Shown: positions 1-12,504 of the stretch, one piece after another | How the letters are laid out: each line of letters begins with the position of its first letter | Numbering within the stretch: position 1 is the first letter of the stretch | Assembly: GCA_029945375.1 (NCBI GenBank) | Contig: CM057068.1 | Location: forward strand, 1,102,233-1,166,232 | Source: Agaricus subrufescens | Taxonomy: Eukaryota; Basidiomycota; Agaricomycetes; Agaricales; Agaricaceae | Length of the DNA: 64,000 bases | Direction: 5' to 3' | The notes under the pieces: generated by a model | Databases searched by the model: none | Told to the model about the DNA's origin: nothing | Seen by the model: the letters and a program-made list of their open reading frames with translations, nothing else | Translations under genes and position numbers: made by a program

Positions 1-1
1 G

Positions 2-97
2 ATTGTCGAGCAGGCGTTCAAGCAGATGGTGGGTCGCCTTGAGCTCGTGGGGACGGAAACGAAGGGCAGCAGTTGGGTGGAGAAGCTGATGCATTAA
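2..97 (+). CDS. 3' end of an unidentified gene (last 31 codons)
   Basis: An open frame runs from the window edge to a TAA at 95-97 and encodes a peptide starting IVEQAFKQMVGRLELV and ending WVEKLMH. Codon use and the amphipathic, charged character look like a genuine C-terminus, and the CpG-rich composition matches the host genes nearby. I do not recognise the family. The rest of the gene lies outside the window. It converges on the P450 fragment that runs the other way. Confidence 0.35.
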   Translation: MVEQAFKQMVGRLELVGTETKGSSWVEKLMH

Positions 98-229
98 TCG
101 GCGGCTCTTGCGCCTAAATATCAGCTAGTTATGATTCACATCAAGTCTTCCGAGTGGACAAGACGAACCAAAGGTCACCTGATACCTCCTGTTAGCAAAG
201 CTTGCAGGAGAAAAATCTATTGGACTTAC

Positions 230-911
230 CGTAGGGCATGAAACCAATATTGAATGACCTACAAATCGGTCAGTTGATATCCTTTACAACTGATTACGGC
301 ACTTACCAGTGCATCTGCAAGAAAGTTTCATCAAGTTACAGATCATCATCCAGTAAAATAAGACTCACCAATTCATCTGTAAAGGACAAGGGGGTCAATT
401 CCATATATTATGTAGAAGCAAGGGAAAAACGCACTGATCATAGGCATCCTAGCCCTATACGATCAACCAAAATCAGCGCACTTGAATATTTATGCTATCG
501 TTCAGAAAAGTATCGGGACCACACCCACCGGTCAGAGTAGATGGAAGAACGTCGTTCCATAAGCTCGAGGACAGCGTCAGCCGAGTCAAGAACGATGATG
601 TTGGTGCCCATTACGGGGACGTGGAGTATGTCAGTATCTGAGCGATCATTCAAAGCGTCCGGTCAAACCTCCATACACCTAGCCATAAAATCAAAAAACT
701 CACTGAGGTTCTTACTCCATTCATGGTAAGTCTTCCACTCAAATTCGGTTGGCATATCCAACAAGTTACCAATAATGGGCCATCCTTTCGGGCCAGGTGG
801 CAACGGAAGTGAGGCGTATGCATTGGACTTCTTCAGGTAAAAGTACAAAGCAAGCAGGAAAGACGAGGCGCTTAAGTAAAGATCGACTGAGGGCATTTTT
901 GCAAGCGGCAA
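230..911 (-). pseudogene. Cytochrome P450, 5' fragment only (six short exons)
   Basis: Read on the minus strand, exon 1 (911-704) starts with a hydrophobic membrane anchor followed by LPLPPGPKGWPIIGNLLDMP, the Pro-rich hinge of microsomal P450s. Consistent GT-AG exons continue at 637-529 (VMGTNIIVLDSADAVLELME), 454-435 (RMPMI), 376-369 and 314-307 (two 8-nt microexons) and 258-230 (SFNIGFMPYG). The splice phases fit throughout and rebuild the usual block from the N-terminus to the FMPYG(D)xW motif, about 125 residues against about 500 for a whole enzyme. No I-helix, ExxR or haem-Cys region follows: after a possible GDLW at about 165-177 the frame stops and the neighbouring gene's 3' end begins. 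I infer truncation by rearrangement. An alternative Met lies at 896. Confidence 0.75.
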
Positions 912-2341
912 GAAGAAGGCGAATAAACAGTTGAGGGGGAGGGATTGGCGAGGGGATCACACTTTATGTGGGTCCGGTATTTGGTTCGGCTGTTCCTCTC
1001 ACAACAAGGCTAGGCAAAAAGAGGGTGGCAATACCAGACCCGAATAGGGTCCCTCAGATTCTACTTGGATCTAAAAAGAAAGGTGAGGTCAGAAGTAACG
1101 GAACCCCAAATAGAAACAGTAGTGTTAAAGATCATGCCGATCTTCTCATCTGGTAAACCTGAAGAGTAACTCCAAATCCTCCCTGATCAAGTTCAGCGCG
1201 ACCAACAATCAACGCGCAAACCCAAACCTCCACAAAAGATAGACGCCTGTCAACTTACTCCGCTCACCTTCGAAGGGAGCTAGGTTTGCGTCGGCCGCCC
1301 AAATTTGCTTGAACATAATTCTAGGAGCCGCACACCCCAAGCCCAACAGGACGCCAAGGCGACATCCAACGTAAAGTAACATCAGGTCACTTTTTAGCAT
1401 CACATGAACCTGGGCACGCCCAGGATTGGACGACAATGGACAAATAAATTATCCACTCACAAGTCTCTCGCAAGACCCGAAATCAATATCATACAACTTG
1501 GACACATGAGATTACACCACCTGCTCTGGAGATAAACAAGGGATAGTAGCCTACTGCATGTCAAACACAAAACCAGACAGGCAACACTGACCAAATTTAG
1601 AACCCGCAGGGACAAACCTGAGAAGTGTACAGGTACGCGTCCGGCCAACTCCGGCCTTCAGCGCCCGACGCCAGCTCCCTAGGTGCCCTTTGGCTACAGT
1701 TCGCTCAGAAAAAGATTCATTCGAACAACTTACCAGGCGTAGTCACCGAGCTTTGGGCAAAATTCTATTACGCAAGCTTGTTTATGAGCGAGGTCATGGG
1801 CATACGGAGTACGCAACGCGCCATCAGAAATGACGTATAGTGGGTACGCATTCTTTGATTACCGGGTGATACTGTGTTAACTTGCTGGCTTGCCGCTTGT
1901 TTATGCAGGCATACGAAAAAGAGGACATTTTCCCAGCAATTTCCACACCGTGAACAGAATCCCAAGGGCATCCCCGGTTAAAACGCGGCGACCCAGCGGC
2001 GCCCTGTCAGATGACATCGCCCATGGGGAGTATGTGACAACTGTTGATTAAACCTGGCGATCATCTAGTTCCGCCAGCACGTTATGAAAAACAGGGGGGC
2101 ACTCGTTCCGCTAGGGCACCAACGTCGAATTACGATCTTGTGGTAAAGATACAATGAGTTGACATTCATACTGTGTCATCGAAACATATAGCGGGACGGG
2201 CGGCCCGGACCACCGACAATTTCCCGCCCGATGGCCCGCCATCATAAAAGCAGAGCCAATGATCAACAGCAGCGGAAACTCGAGATCTGGGAACATAAAT
2301 AACATGGTCAGCACAGCAGGCACATAAGTGGATAGGTATGG
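912..2341. other. 1.4 kb with no gene I can support
   Basis: CpG-rich host-like DNA. Two stretches look weakly coding (minus 1209-1436, with a hydrophobic YVGCRLGVLLGLGCAAPRIM segment, and plus 1625-1840), but neither joins into a recognisable protein through splice sites I trust. They may be remains of a gene. The last part is the upstream region of the DUF2264 gene. Confidence 0.4.
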
Positions 2342-2348
2342 TATAAAA
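2342..2348 (+). promoter_or_regulatory. TATA box of the DUF2264 gene
   Basis: TATAAAA lies 62 nt upstream of the ATG at 2410 and is followed by a CT-rich stretch (2350-2392), the usual core-promoter layout of filamentous fungi. Inferred from sequence and position only. Confidence 0.5.
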
Positions 2349-2409
2349 ATCTTCTCACTCTCACTCCCGTCTCTCTCCTCCTGCCATTCATTGGATTGAC
2401 AACATTAGC

Positions 2410-4449
2410 ATGAGCTGGCTGGAAACGCCTTTCGCATCTAACCCGTTGAAATCGAAATCCGATCTTCGGAACTTCCTTATCGGCCTCTTAGATCCTTTAG
2501 CAGCTCATACTTCACCGGGAGGAGCTCGAATTCACCTCGGGTATACTGCAACGCATTACGATGAGACCGCAGCCCAACTCGAAGGTTTCTCCCGACCAAT
2601 CTGGGGCCTAGCATCCCTGCTTGCTGGAGGGGCCGATTACGCCGGCACTCAACGTTGGGTCGATGGATTCAAGAATGGCACCGATCGAAGTCACGTTGAG
2701 TATTGGGGTGATATGAGGGACAAAGATCAAAGAATGGTGGAATGTTCAGCCATTGGGTTTGCGTTGAGCATTGCAAGGGAGAAAATATGGGACAAGCTTG
2801 AGGATAGTGCGAAAGTGACTTTGGAAGATTGGTTGGGTGGAATGAACGATAAACAAATGCCGAATACGAATTGGCTGTGGTTTAGGGTAAGTTTCGTTGA
2901 CAACGTGGCTATTTGTGGACCGCCTTGATTGATTCATTAATGAATACGGGTTATAGGTTTTTGCAAACCTTGGTTTGTCAAAAGTTGGTTCTAAAAGATA
3001 TGATTCCAACAGGATGAAGGCCGACCTCGATCATCTCGACACATTCTATATTGGCGATGGTTGGTCTAGGGATGGCCCGGAAGGCGTAATCCAACTCGAT
3101 TATTATTCTTCGTCTTTTGCCATTCAATATGCGCAACTCGTTTACTCCCGACTTGCACAAGATGAAGACCCCCAACGATGTGAAGAGTATCGTAACAGAG
3201 CTCGTCAATTTGCACAAGATTTCGTTCGCTACTTTGATGAAGAAGGTATGTACAGTCCTATGTTTGCGGAATATTGCAAGATAAACTCATCAGGGACTCA
3301 GGGCGTGCTATTCCTTTCGGGCGTAGCATGACGTACCGATTTGCAATGTCTTCTTTTTGGGGCGCAGTGGCATTCGCAAACCTAGAGCTTCCAGCCCCGC
3401 TTAGTTGGGGCGTTATCAAAGGCCTGCAACTTCGGAACGTGCGTTATTGGACGCAACAACCTGGAGCGTATTACCCAGACGGCACACTCACGATTGGTTA
3501 CAACTATCCCAACCATAATATGACCGAAAATTACAACTCCCCAGGCTCCCCTTACTGGTGTTGCAAATCTTTTATCACTCTTGCACTCCCTGAAACACAT
3601 CCTTTCTGGGCGGCGGACGAAGAACCTTATCCCGCGTCGTTGGGCAATACAGTCAGCTTCTTAAAGAATCCGTTACACATTCTGTCAAACCTTGGTGGCC
3701 ACACGTTCCTGTTGTCCTCCGGTCAACAATGCTCATATCCTGTCAAACAAAGCGCAGCGAAATACGGCAAACTGGCGTATTCATCTGCATTTGGCTATAG
3801 TGTCCCTGTCGGAAATGGGACGCTAGAAGAACTTGGTGGAGATAATACATTTGCCATAAGTGACGATGGTGGGGAGACTTGGAAATGTCGTCGCGCCACA
3901 AAAGAAGCTCGAATTGAAAACAGCAAGTGGCTCCGTTCGATGTGGTACCCATGGGATGGTGTTGAGATTGAAACGTGGCTTGTGCCACCTCAAGATGAGA
4001 CACCACTATGGCATGTTAGAATCCACCGTATTAAAACCAGCCGCAAGTTAATTTCAGCCGAGGGTGGCTTTGCGATCTATGGACAAAGGGAGGATGGTCG
4101 TGCTTTGGAGCCCTCAAGGGGTGAGGATTTCGGGACATATGAAGAGGGTGGTGAAGGCCGCGCGACATCCAAAGCCGGCGTCTCGGGAATCGTGGAATTA
4201 GGTGATTTAGGGAAGAGGAAGGGACGCGCGTTGAGAATGGATGCGAATTCAAACTTGATAGCTGCAAGGTCGGTGTTACCGACGCTAATGGGGGTGCACG
4301 AAGCCAGCGGGGAGGAAATCTGGATTGCTACTGGCGTTTTTGGTCTTCCTAATGTGAATCATACGGTGGGTTCAACACGTGGGTGGTTGCAGGCCTGGGA
4401 TAGGCGACCTGAGATTGGCAAAAGGATTGCAGACTACATCAGAGTCTAG
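2410..4449 (+). CDS. DUF2264 domain protein (three exons, 637 aa)
   Basis: Exons 2410-2886, 2957-3245 and 3302-4449 join in phase through GT-AG introns of 70 and 56 nt to give 637 codons plus stop, a normal length for this family. Family landmarks run in order: [48 protein letters not shown] (residues about 15-75), [19 protein letters not shown], and [19 protein letters not shown] in the middle. DUF2264 proteins are uncharacterised; their alpha-helical front half resembles glycan-active (alpha/alpha)6 barrels, so a sugar-related role is possible but unproven. No signal peptide is apparent. Start chosen because the TATA box sits 62 nt upstream and the N-terminal family motif begins at once. 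All exons are open and I see no damage. Confidence 0.88.
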
Positions 4450-5527
4450 AGGATCAGGATATCACTTTGTCTAATGTCGAATAGCACAAACCTCAAACGA
4501 AAAATTGTACCTTTATGATCTTAGGGAATAAACAGCAATGATAGTTCTTGGTCATATATTCTTTGAATAATAGCTCCGACACATAGTCGCCACGCAGACA
4601 AGGTTAGATGCATGGGAGAACATTACTACTCATTTGTGTCGGCGGCGTGGGTGTGGCGAGGAGTCGTGACAAGCTAGAAGATCAAGACAGATGAAGGTGG
4701 CGAACTTTAAATCAGGAGGGTGATGATGTGTCGGTCTATTACCGACTCACCAATTAGACATATCGGCCAGATTGACTGAGATGTGGACCATCGCGCTATT
4801 GTGCCAGACTCTTGACCGTTGAAGTCAGAGTCAAATACAAATTCAGTGATAGGCATCAGGTATTCGTTACCCGTCGGAGTTCCCCAGCCACGTTGCCCAA
4901 TGATGGAACGAACAGTGGAGCCTTAATTTCACTCCCTAAGAGCTCCCAGAGCTCCGCAGGAACAACATACGAATTCTGAATCAAGCTTCCGGTATAGTCG
5001 GGTAGCTCCGCAGTCGATTACGATGGTGCTCGGGCCATGTAACATTTGTAACACTTGAACGACAGGTGGCCCTGATCGAACTCGTCATCACGTTCAGGTT
5101 TACACGTCTGCCACTTGGCATTTGAGCAAGATTGGTAACTGTTATTTGTGGCTGGCAGGTGAGCAGACGATTTGTATCGTACAACTGGGGAAGATCGCAT
5201 CAGGGGTTGGACGCTATTAGATGACCGGCCGCCGGTTGCGACAAAAATCGCACGGGAAGCGAGTAGCGCTGCCAGCGAGGCTTTTATTTGTTCACACTTT
5301 CAAGCTTTCTCCGATGCTGGGCCTTTTCTTTGTGTTCTACGAGTTGGCATGGTGACAACAAGCGGTCGAGAGACATTGGGGCAGGGCATCGAGGGGACAA
5401 CACATTCTGATTGAACTCCGAAAACGGAATTCATTATGTGTTTGATGGTTGGATGAGATCAGCGAAATGCGCAATTCACCCGAAGCCTCGAAACCGCCAC
5501 ATAACGTTACCAGTTATTGATGTTATT
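4450..5527. other. Intergenic, no gene seen
   Basis: About 1.1 kb between the DUF2264 gene and the membrane-protein gene. Short open frames on both strands overlap each other, lack splice continuity and resemble nothing I know. It presumably holds the DUF2264 3' region and the promoter of the next gene. Confidence 0.5.
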
Positions 5528-8500
5528 ATGTCTTCCGCACCCTCTTCCGAGGTAATGCGAGTATCTCCCTCTCCTATCTCGCTCGATACCTTTTGACGTT
5601 CCCCGCTGGCGTTCGGACCGTTCTTTTGCAATTGACTTGCCCCCTGTGCTTTATAGGTTCCATTTGCTAGCAAAATGGCTTGCGTGGTCAGCAAACCACG
5701 TTCGCTACCATGCGGTGACACGATCGGTGAATTCCCGCCCCCCATGGAGGAAAGTAACGCTTACGATTCACGCCACTACGCCCCGAATCCGCACTATACC
5801 AACGCACTATACGAATATAAAGCTGGTCTTGACAAATCGCAATCCATTCATAGTTCTTCGCGCCCATGGGGGCATAGGCCTTCTTCTCGTTTGAACTCGT
5901 TTATACGGAGGCAGGGTACTGGGCTGTCGTGAGTGTTCCAATTTCATGCTCTGCTGAGCTCATTCTTACCACCCTTTGCTGCTGTAGCAGCGTTACCTCT
6001 TCAATGTCAGGGGAACAGTCAATTCCTTCGGTGACTTCATCTATCAGCAAGTCTCTTTCTATTCCTAACGCCGCGATGCTCATACACGTTCTCAGGTTCG
6101 CACATGTCCAGTGTTTCTGGAGGACTGCTCCAGAACCCACTAGGGTCCAGTTTTTCCCACCTGACAACACCCACGGATAGAGCTACATTGACACCTCCGG
6201 TCTCGGTGTCAGGTAATGGCGCATTTGATATATTATAAGACCATCACTAACGTGCCCATTTCACACACGTCATCCTTGCAATTTCAATTGGGGTAGGTAT
6301 GTTCTATCAATTATCACCGGGGTATCTTCGACTGACCCGACACTAAAGGTACTTCGACTGTTGGCGGTTTCTCAGCTTCCCCCTCCACAGGAGGTGGTCG
6401 ACTCAGCACGACTGAGCTAACCAGCACTCGTACTTCAGCTACCCCTCGTCTGATTTCCATCACCGATTCAACAAGCTTCTCGGGCGACCAACCTCCGTTA
6501 TCCCAGATATCGAGCCTTCCGGAGAAGTCCTCACAGTCGCCGACACAGCCGAGGACATCTTTCACTTCATTAACAAGTAGGCAAACACCGCGGCCAGAGC
6601 TACTAAGCACGTCCGGCGGTTCTCTGACGACTTTGGTATGGATCTTAATTTTAATCGATGCGAGCCACATATTCATACACGTTCTCCTAACGTTATAGTC
6701 GAATCCATCCACTACTGATCAAATAACCTCCGAGACGTCGTCTACGGTGCCCACTGGTATCTCATCCAGCCCGTCTGCGCCTCTCGCGACTTCAATTACC
6801 ACCATCCAGGAGTCCACCAGCTCGAGCGTACCGGATTTCACCACCATGACGACGAGTCCCTCGAACGCCTCCTCCACAATGTCCACGTCGACTACATCGA
6901 ATCCATCATTACCGGTTAATGTGACAACTATCGACCCTACATCAACCTTCACTCCGGGCCCCGCGTCTAATTCTGTGATCACATCAAGCGCGTCCACCTC
7001 AATCACAACGCTTGATACATCTTCCAGCACACCTGAAGCATCTAAGGAGCCTATCACATCGTCCTCTGAAGACGACCAGCCTGTGTCTACGTCCGATAAC
7101 GTTACAGAGACGTTTTCAACGTGAGTTGCATTTGCTTCTCCCGCACTTTCCCCAATCGATTTCTAAACTTTCATTAGGACACAGGTGCTTCCCACCTCTC
7201 GTCCGGTTGCAATCTCGTCGATCTTCCTTACCTGTGAGCGGATATTGCTGCTGTGAAAATCTCCGATTTATCATCACTGATACTTGTCGTCAGCGATTGA
7301 AACACTTTCTGTCTACACTTCTACAAAATACCTGACGGTCACCTATGCGCCCGCCCTCACTGCCACCCACTCCACTGTTGTTGAAAGCGGTGTCCTTAAC
7401 TCCGACAAGCCCAAGCCAGACGATAACGCATTCGCGCACAATACCGGCGGCATTATCGGCGTCACAGTTTCGGGGATAGTTGTGGTCCTCGTGATTCTGG
7501 TCATTATGTTCCTTTCGTGTCAGAAGTATCGGAGAGGTCGGGAAAGGGAAGGGAATAGTTCAAGGGAAACCTTCTTCAGACGCGAGCTTGAACTCGATCT
7601 AGCAGACATCCCTCCCATGTCTCCCCGAATACCTGTCACAGCACCTGAGCATTACGTAACGATGGGACACGAGACGGGAGGCAGCCTCTCCCCTCATGAT
7701 ATTGATCATGGCGTCGGGGACTACGGAAGCAGAGAAAATCTGAGTGCGGAAAGTGCAAGCATGTATCCTGTTCAAAGACTTGTTCCTCCCCCCGGAGATG
7801 TGGAATCTTATGCGCTTCCTCCGACTTGGATACCGGGCTCATCGGGCAATCCCAACTCCAACGCTCCTACCGTTCATGGAATCAGTTCCTCGGATAATAT
7901 CATGCGCCAAGCGTCGATTGGACCCTTATCAGCAGATATGTCTCCGTATAGTCCGACGGGAATGGTGTTCTTGCCCTCGCATACATATCCGTATGAGAAC
8001 CCTCAACAAACAATGAGTGGCTTTACCAGTGCCACCGGCTCTGGTCTTTTCTCCGACGGTGATGTGTACGCGGGTGTTGCTTCAAGCACCAGTGGCCATG
8101 GTCACTATAGCACCGATGGGCATACTACTTCGTGCTTGGGTTCGTCAAGCCACGGTCACCCCACGAGTAACTTCGGTCTACTAGCCTCTTCTTCGGGGCA
8201 CGCGATCTCGATGGCCACCGGAGGCGTGTTGACATCATCCTCCGGACACGGTATGATGGGGACTGCTCGTTCTAGGAGTAGGTCGAAGAGCTATTCCCCT
8301 GGTGTGGAGAGATGGGGACAAGCACCACCGTCAAGTTATATTCCACCTCGTCATAAAACCGGGAAGAGTACTGAAAGCCTTGGAGGCGATTCATCATCAA
8401 GCGTCAAAGTTCTCCTTGGAAAGTTCAAATCGATATCAAAGCTGAAAGACAAACGAAAAGAGGAGAGGGAGCGACAATTGAATTTGCGACATGAGAACAT

Positions 8501-9173
8501 TCGTGCTAGCATGGCACAAAGCTCTAGAGAGTCGATTACCATGTCAATGGGGCATAATTCTATCCTAGGATATGCAACGTCACATCCACCGCCTTCGTCA
8601 TTACTCAATCCTCCTAACCCTCCCATACTATCTGTCCCTCCCGTCCCACCTCTTCCAATCATAACATACCCTGATATGACCGCAAACCCAACGCCAAAAA
8701 TGTATACACCCCAGCCTTCCAGCCATTTATTTGTTCCACCCCTACCAGCTCATAATCCACGATATAGCATTGGCGTGGCCATAAGTGATCCACCATACCC
8801 TGATGCTTGGCCTCCACAAACTTCTCCATCTATTCCCTCGCTCGTTCCTACTAGCACCGACGCATCCAGCTATGTCGAAGGACTGTTGAACCCAAATATA
8901 CTGCCTGATCCAGCCGGCTGTGCTGGGTTATCCGACTCAGATAAGATGGATGGCTTTGGTCCCGGTGACGGAGTTACTGGCGGTAGTAGGGGTGGTGAAG
9001 GTGTAGGTCGGTATGGGTTATGGACGACCGAATACGACGGTCGAAGTGTCATGAGTCTGAGAGACCATGTGGACTATTCAAGACCGATTGGCGTTGCCGT
9101 ACTTGCGGCCAGAAGTACTACAACTGTTGGCACCGACCGTGAGGTCACGAATGAACCTCGAGATGATGTATAA
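5528..9173 (+). CDS. Ser/Thr-rich (mucin-like) single-pass membrane protein, eight exons
   Basis: My model joins 5528-5551, 5657-5928, 5988-6050, 6112-6212, 6349-6635, 6699-7120, 7178-7233 and 7294-9173 in phase, 1034 residues. After about 100 residues with no obvious signal peptide comes a long Ser/Thr/Pro-rich stretch (for example TSTTSNPSLPVNVTTIDPTS) that would be heavily O-glycosylated outside the cell. A single transmembrane helix follows (GVTVSGIVVVLVILVIMFL, coded near 7460-7515) with a basic stop-transfer CQKYRRGRERE. The C-terminal tail of about 550 residues is Ser/Pro/Gly/His-rich with one Lys/Arg-rich patch (KFKSISKLKDKRKEERERQ). This plan resembles fungal cell-wall sensors of the mucin type, but I see no WSC or other named domain. 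The 5' exons are least certain; ATG 5675 in exon 2 is an in-frame alternative. Confidence 0.72.
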
Positions 9174-10194
9174 TGGGTTTTACCCATAAACTGCTGTGGC
9201 TGACAGCAGAAAAAGGCTCTGGTCCTGCTCATATACCCATTCGTTTATGTAATTATTTTTGCTGCTGTGCACCCTTGCTTTCATTTTAGAAGCTATCTTA
9301 CCCCACATTTACTGCCTTATTGTAGAATTATTTCTTATACTTGTTCACTCCTTCACACTTTGCAAGCACAATATCATGCACGCTGACAGGATCTCGGAGT
9401 CATGTGGTTGGCTTGCTTTTGTTTCCGCGAAAGGTCTATAACCCATTGGGTGTGTGTTATCACCGCTATACTGACATGCAAATGGGGATACTGGTACCAA
9501 GCATTTGTACTCACGTTCGCCGGATGATAGGAGGTTCACTCGGAGCATTTTGGGCCAATGTCTAGAAAGATATCCCGATATGCTATTTTCAACTTGAGAA
9601 AGTTGTCATGTTTGAAGATCTGACCTCCCATAGGCCTCATCTCCGCACTCGGCGTATCTCGCGCCCGAACGAGATACACTAATAAGGAATCGATGACCCG
9701 ATCACCAAAAATATTCCCTCATTGTCCACTCGTCCAAAGATAACAGAACGAGGCCACCACCTTCTGGCCTATAACCAAAACGCTTCTAGTGAATAACCAG
9801 TGCCTGGTTCCAGATAACATGATCATCGTTGCTAATGCACGAAGGCATCCTTGTCTAAGTATAAACCGGATCACTGCCATCTGGATCGGCGCTAGAAGCT
9901 ACTTGTAGAACAATGAGGCAACATTCTGCCTGTTGATTTGACCCTGGTGGCGGCGTAACATTGCGATTGTTTTCTGCCATAACAAGTTCTAGTCGCGATC
10001 TCTCATGTACTTCATGTTTGCCATTCCGGGAGGACTTATATTTGATACTTAGATGTATGATAGTTATTTACTTCCGTCCAAACGTGAGCATTCTCGAATG
10101 TTCGGTGTTTGAATATTGAATATTGAATTCTGACCGAAATCAATAATTAATCCTTTGTATTTACCCACGGTCAAGTTTCCTCCCCATCCCCATC
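9174..10194. other. Intergenic region, no gene seen
   Basis: About 1 kb: the 3' flank of the membrane-protein gene, then the upstream region of the gene at 10195. It contains AT-rich patches (10050-10165) just before that gene. No open frame has coding character. Confidence 0.5.
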
Positions 10195-11648
10195 ATGCCA
10201 AATGACCCATGGGTATTCAACTATCGCTCACACTGCTATGATTACTCTGATTCTGATTCTGACTCTGACTCCGACTACTCGTTTCGCGGATCCAAGCCAA
10301 ATATCTCTGATGAATCCCGGTTCAGATCTGAGCTTGATATCTCAACACGCCCAGACGCGGCCGTCTTCAAGCCGAATCCTTTCTCTATCGCGAAAATGAA
10401 CGCTTTTACTCGATCGTCTCGGCCTATCGTATCTGCACCGACCCAAGTTGCACAAAAGTCCAAGGACACTAGCACTGTTCACGCTTTCGTCGGCAAGACC
10501 GTTCGCAAGAAACCTACTGCCCCGAAGGCACCGTCTAGTCCTGGAGGCTGCAACTCAATGGCAAGCTCGCAATCAATATCCACAACTCGTCGCAATATGG
10601 AGCAACAGCCCTCTAACCCGACTAACTCGTGCATCAATCAATCCCTCAACTCCTCTAGGCTCAAGTTAAACATCGTTCAATCATCATCGAATCGGCCCCG
10701 CCAAGTCTATGCGAATTATGCTCGCGATGACCGGGATACTCAGCGTGTCTCTTCGAGTAAAAATATACCGCATATACCCGTCCCCGCCTACATCGAGGGG
10801 GAACCATTGTCGCCTGCCTATACCAAAACCGCCTTGCTTCGGTCTCAAGAACTTCGCTCTAGACGCCAGGTTGTTGTCCATGATATTCGCACCGGAAAAG
10901 CCAACCGGTCCTTAGTCCCGCTTGAAGATCCTTATCCACTGGCCTCACCTCGCGATAAACGAGAGTCGCGGTTGCCGATCATATCATCCACAGACCGCAA
11001 GGAACGTAGCAATGAAAAGTCGAATCATGCTTCTGGAGTAAACTCCGTTATTTCACCCGCAACCATTACACGCACTCGATATGTTTCCACGAAAGGACTT
11101 GTCAACTCCTCAAAAGTAGATTCTACGGCGCATACGTCATCTACAGCCGGGAAAGAGCTAAAATGTTACGAGGGTAAACCAGACGAAGATGAATCATGGT
11201 CGACTCTACCGCCACGGAAGAAGTTTAAACCAAGGTTTCCTCTACTTATTTTGATGCTCATCTTTCACTTACGCTCTGTGTTGTGTATGGAAGTGTGCAA
11301 CCTGCGTCCAAGTATAAGATGACTGGGCCATTCCGCATCCCTGGACTTAATCATGATGGCGATGGAGTGAAAACGGGAATGAGTGCCACGTCATCTAACA
11401 GAGTGGTCACATTTCTACCGACTCCTCCTATATCCAACTTTCACAAAAGGCGAGGCAACGCCGGACTTGAGAGTCTATCTTCCCCTCCGTCATCACCACA
11501 ATCTCACAACTATTTTGATTTTACCGACAAGTCCTCTCCCCCAACATCCGACTCGCCCGAAGCGGATTACGGTTTGAATGTCCGCTGGGATACTTATCAG
11601 TTGGAAGAAAGATATGCACAAATTCCAAAAGCAATCGAGGAGGTTTGA
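10195..11648 (+). CDS. Uncharacterised Ser-rich, probably disordered protein (two exons, 464 aa)
   Basis: Exon 1 (10195-11234) and exon 2 (11294-11648) join in phase 2 across a 59-nt GT-AG intron. The N-terminus carries YDYSDSDSDSDSDYSF, an acidic Ser-Asp repeat (residues about 15-28). The remainder is rich in Ser, Pro, Arg and Lys with no hydrophobic core, so it is probably disordered and may be nuclear (KKFKP, HKRRGN basic clusters). Exon 2 has several proline-directed Ser/Thr sites (TFLPTPPIS, SSPPSSPQS) that fit CDK or MAPK phosphorylation. I do not recognise a family. The C-terminus NVRWDTYQLEERYAQIPKAIEEV is the only part that looks folded (helical). Confidence 0.65.
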
Positions 11649-12504
11649 TTTAAATGCTTGATGCTTACTTACCTCAGACTCAGGCTGTTGCTGCTAGCAT
11701 AGAAGGAACAAGCAGCTGATATGGGACCTACTTGGGTTGGAAAGTAACTGTTACGTTCATCGCGATGATGAAGGAGCACAAAATGATGTCCGGATTGTCT
11801 TGTGGCGGGGGTAGGGTAGTGTTCTTTAGAATGCACTCCACCATTCGGCTATTGTAACTGCTTGTTAAATGTTAACTATTGCCTTGACTCGCTAGTGGGT
11901 AACGAACTTATCTATGAGCTGTAGCATCAAATGGTGAGAGTGCTGTTGCTCTTCATTATCTAAGAACCTATCAAGTTGTAAACCGTTGCTTCAATCTTCC
12001 TCGCTACCATCTTTTAGCTGACTATGCCATCAGGTAGGTAATTTTCACATCTCCTTATTTCTCTCGAGACCCAAGATTTCCATTCCAAGCAGTGAGTTTG
12101 ATCAAAGCCGTTTTGCGTACTGATACCATGTTCCCGGGTCATCGGGCGTCGGCTACTTGGTCGCTGCAAGCCAATCGTTCGTTCTTTGTCTGTTTAACGA
12201 TTTGCAGCATTCCGGTGGGAAGGACAACGGTTGTTATAAACCATAAGGGCGAGCTGTGTACAAGATCTCATTTGTTGCAGTTATATCAATCAACCGTTGC
12301 TTGGGTAGGTATCAAACCAGAATTGTTTCGCCTTGGCATATTTGACTTTGAGCTATATATCCCCCATCTTTCGAGAAGTTGTCCAACACCCCTTCCCTTC
12401 CTTAGAAACTACGTTTGTGTAGCGACTTGAATACGCTCTTCCTTCTAAAATTTCCAATAATTTTCATAGCCTTATTTTATCAAAAGGGCTCCGGCTATTT
12501 AAGA
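11649..12504. other. Intergenic, including the 5' flank of DUF6533 copy 1
   Basis: No gene seen. The stretch around 12090-12135 (agtttgatcaaag...cgtactgatac) also occurs at 14503-14539, in the 5' flank of copy 2 just before the hAT insertion. The duplicated unit of this family therefore includes at least 400 bp of upstream DNA. Confidence 0.5.

Noticed and set aside
1209..1840. Possible coding pieces on both strands between the P450 fragment and the DUF2264 gene.
   Set aside because: No family resemblance and no consistent splice phases; not supportable as a gene.
6314..7057. Minus-strand frames rich in Val, Asp and Gly.
   Set aside because: Exactly what antisense of Ser/Thr-rich exons gives; the plus strand has phased introns and a transmembrane domain.
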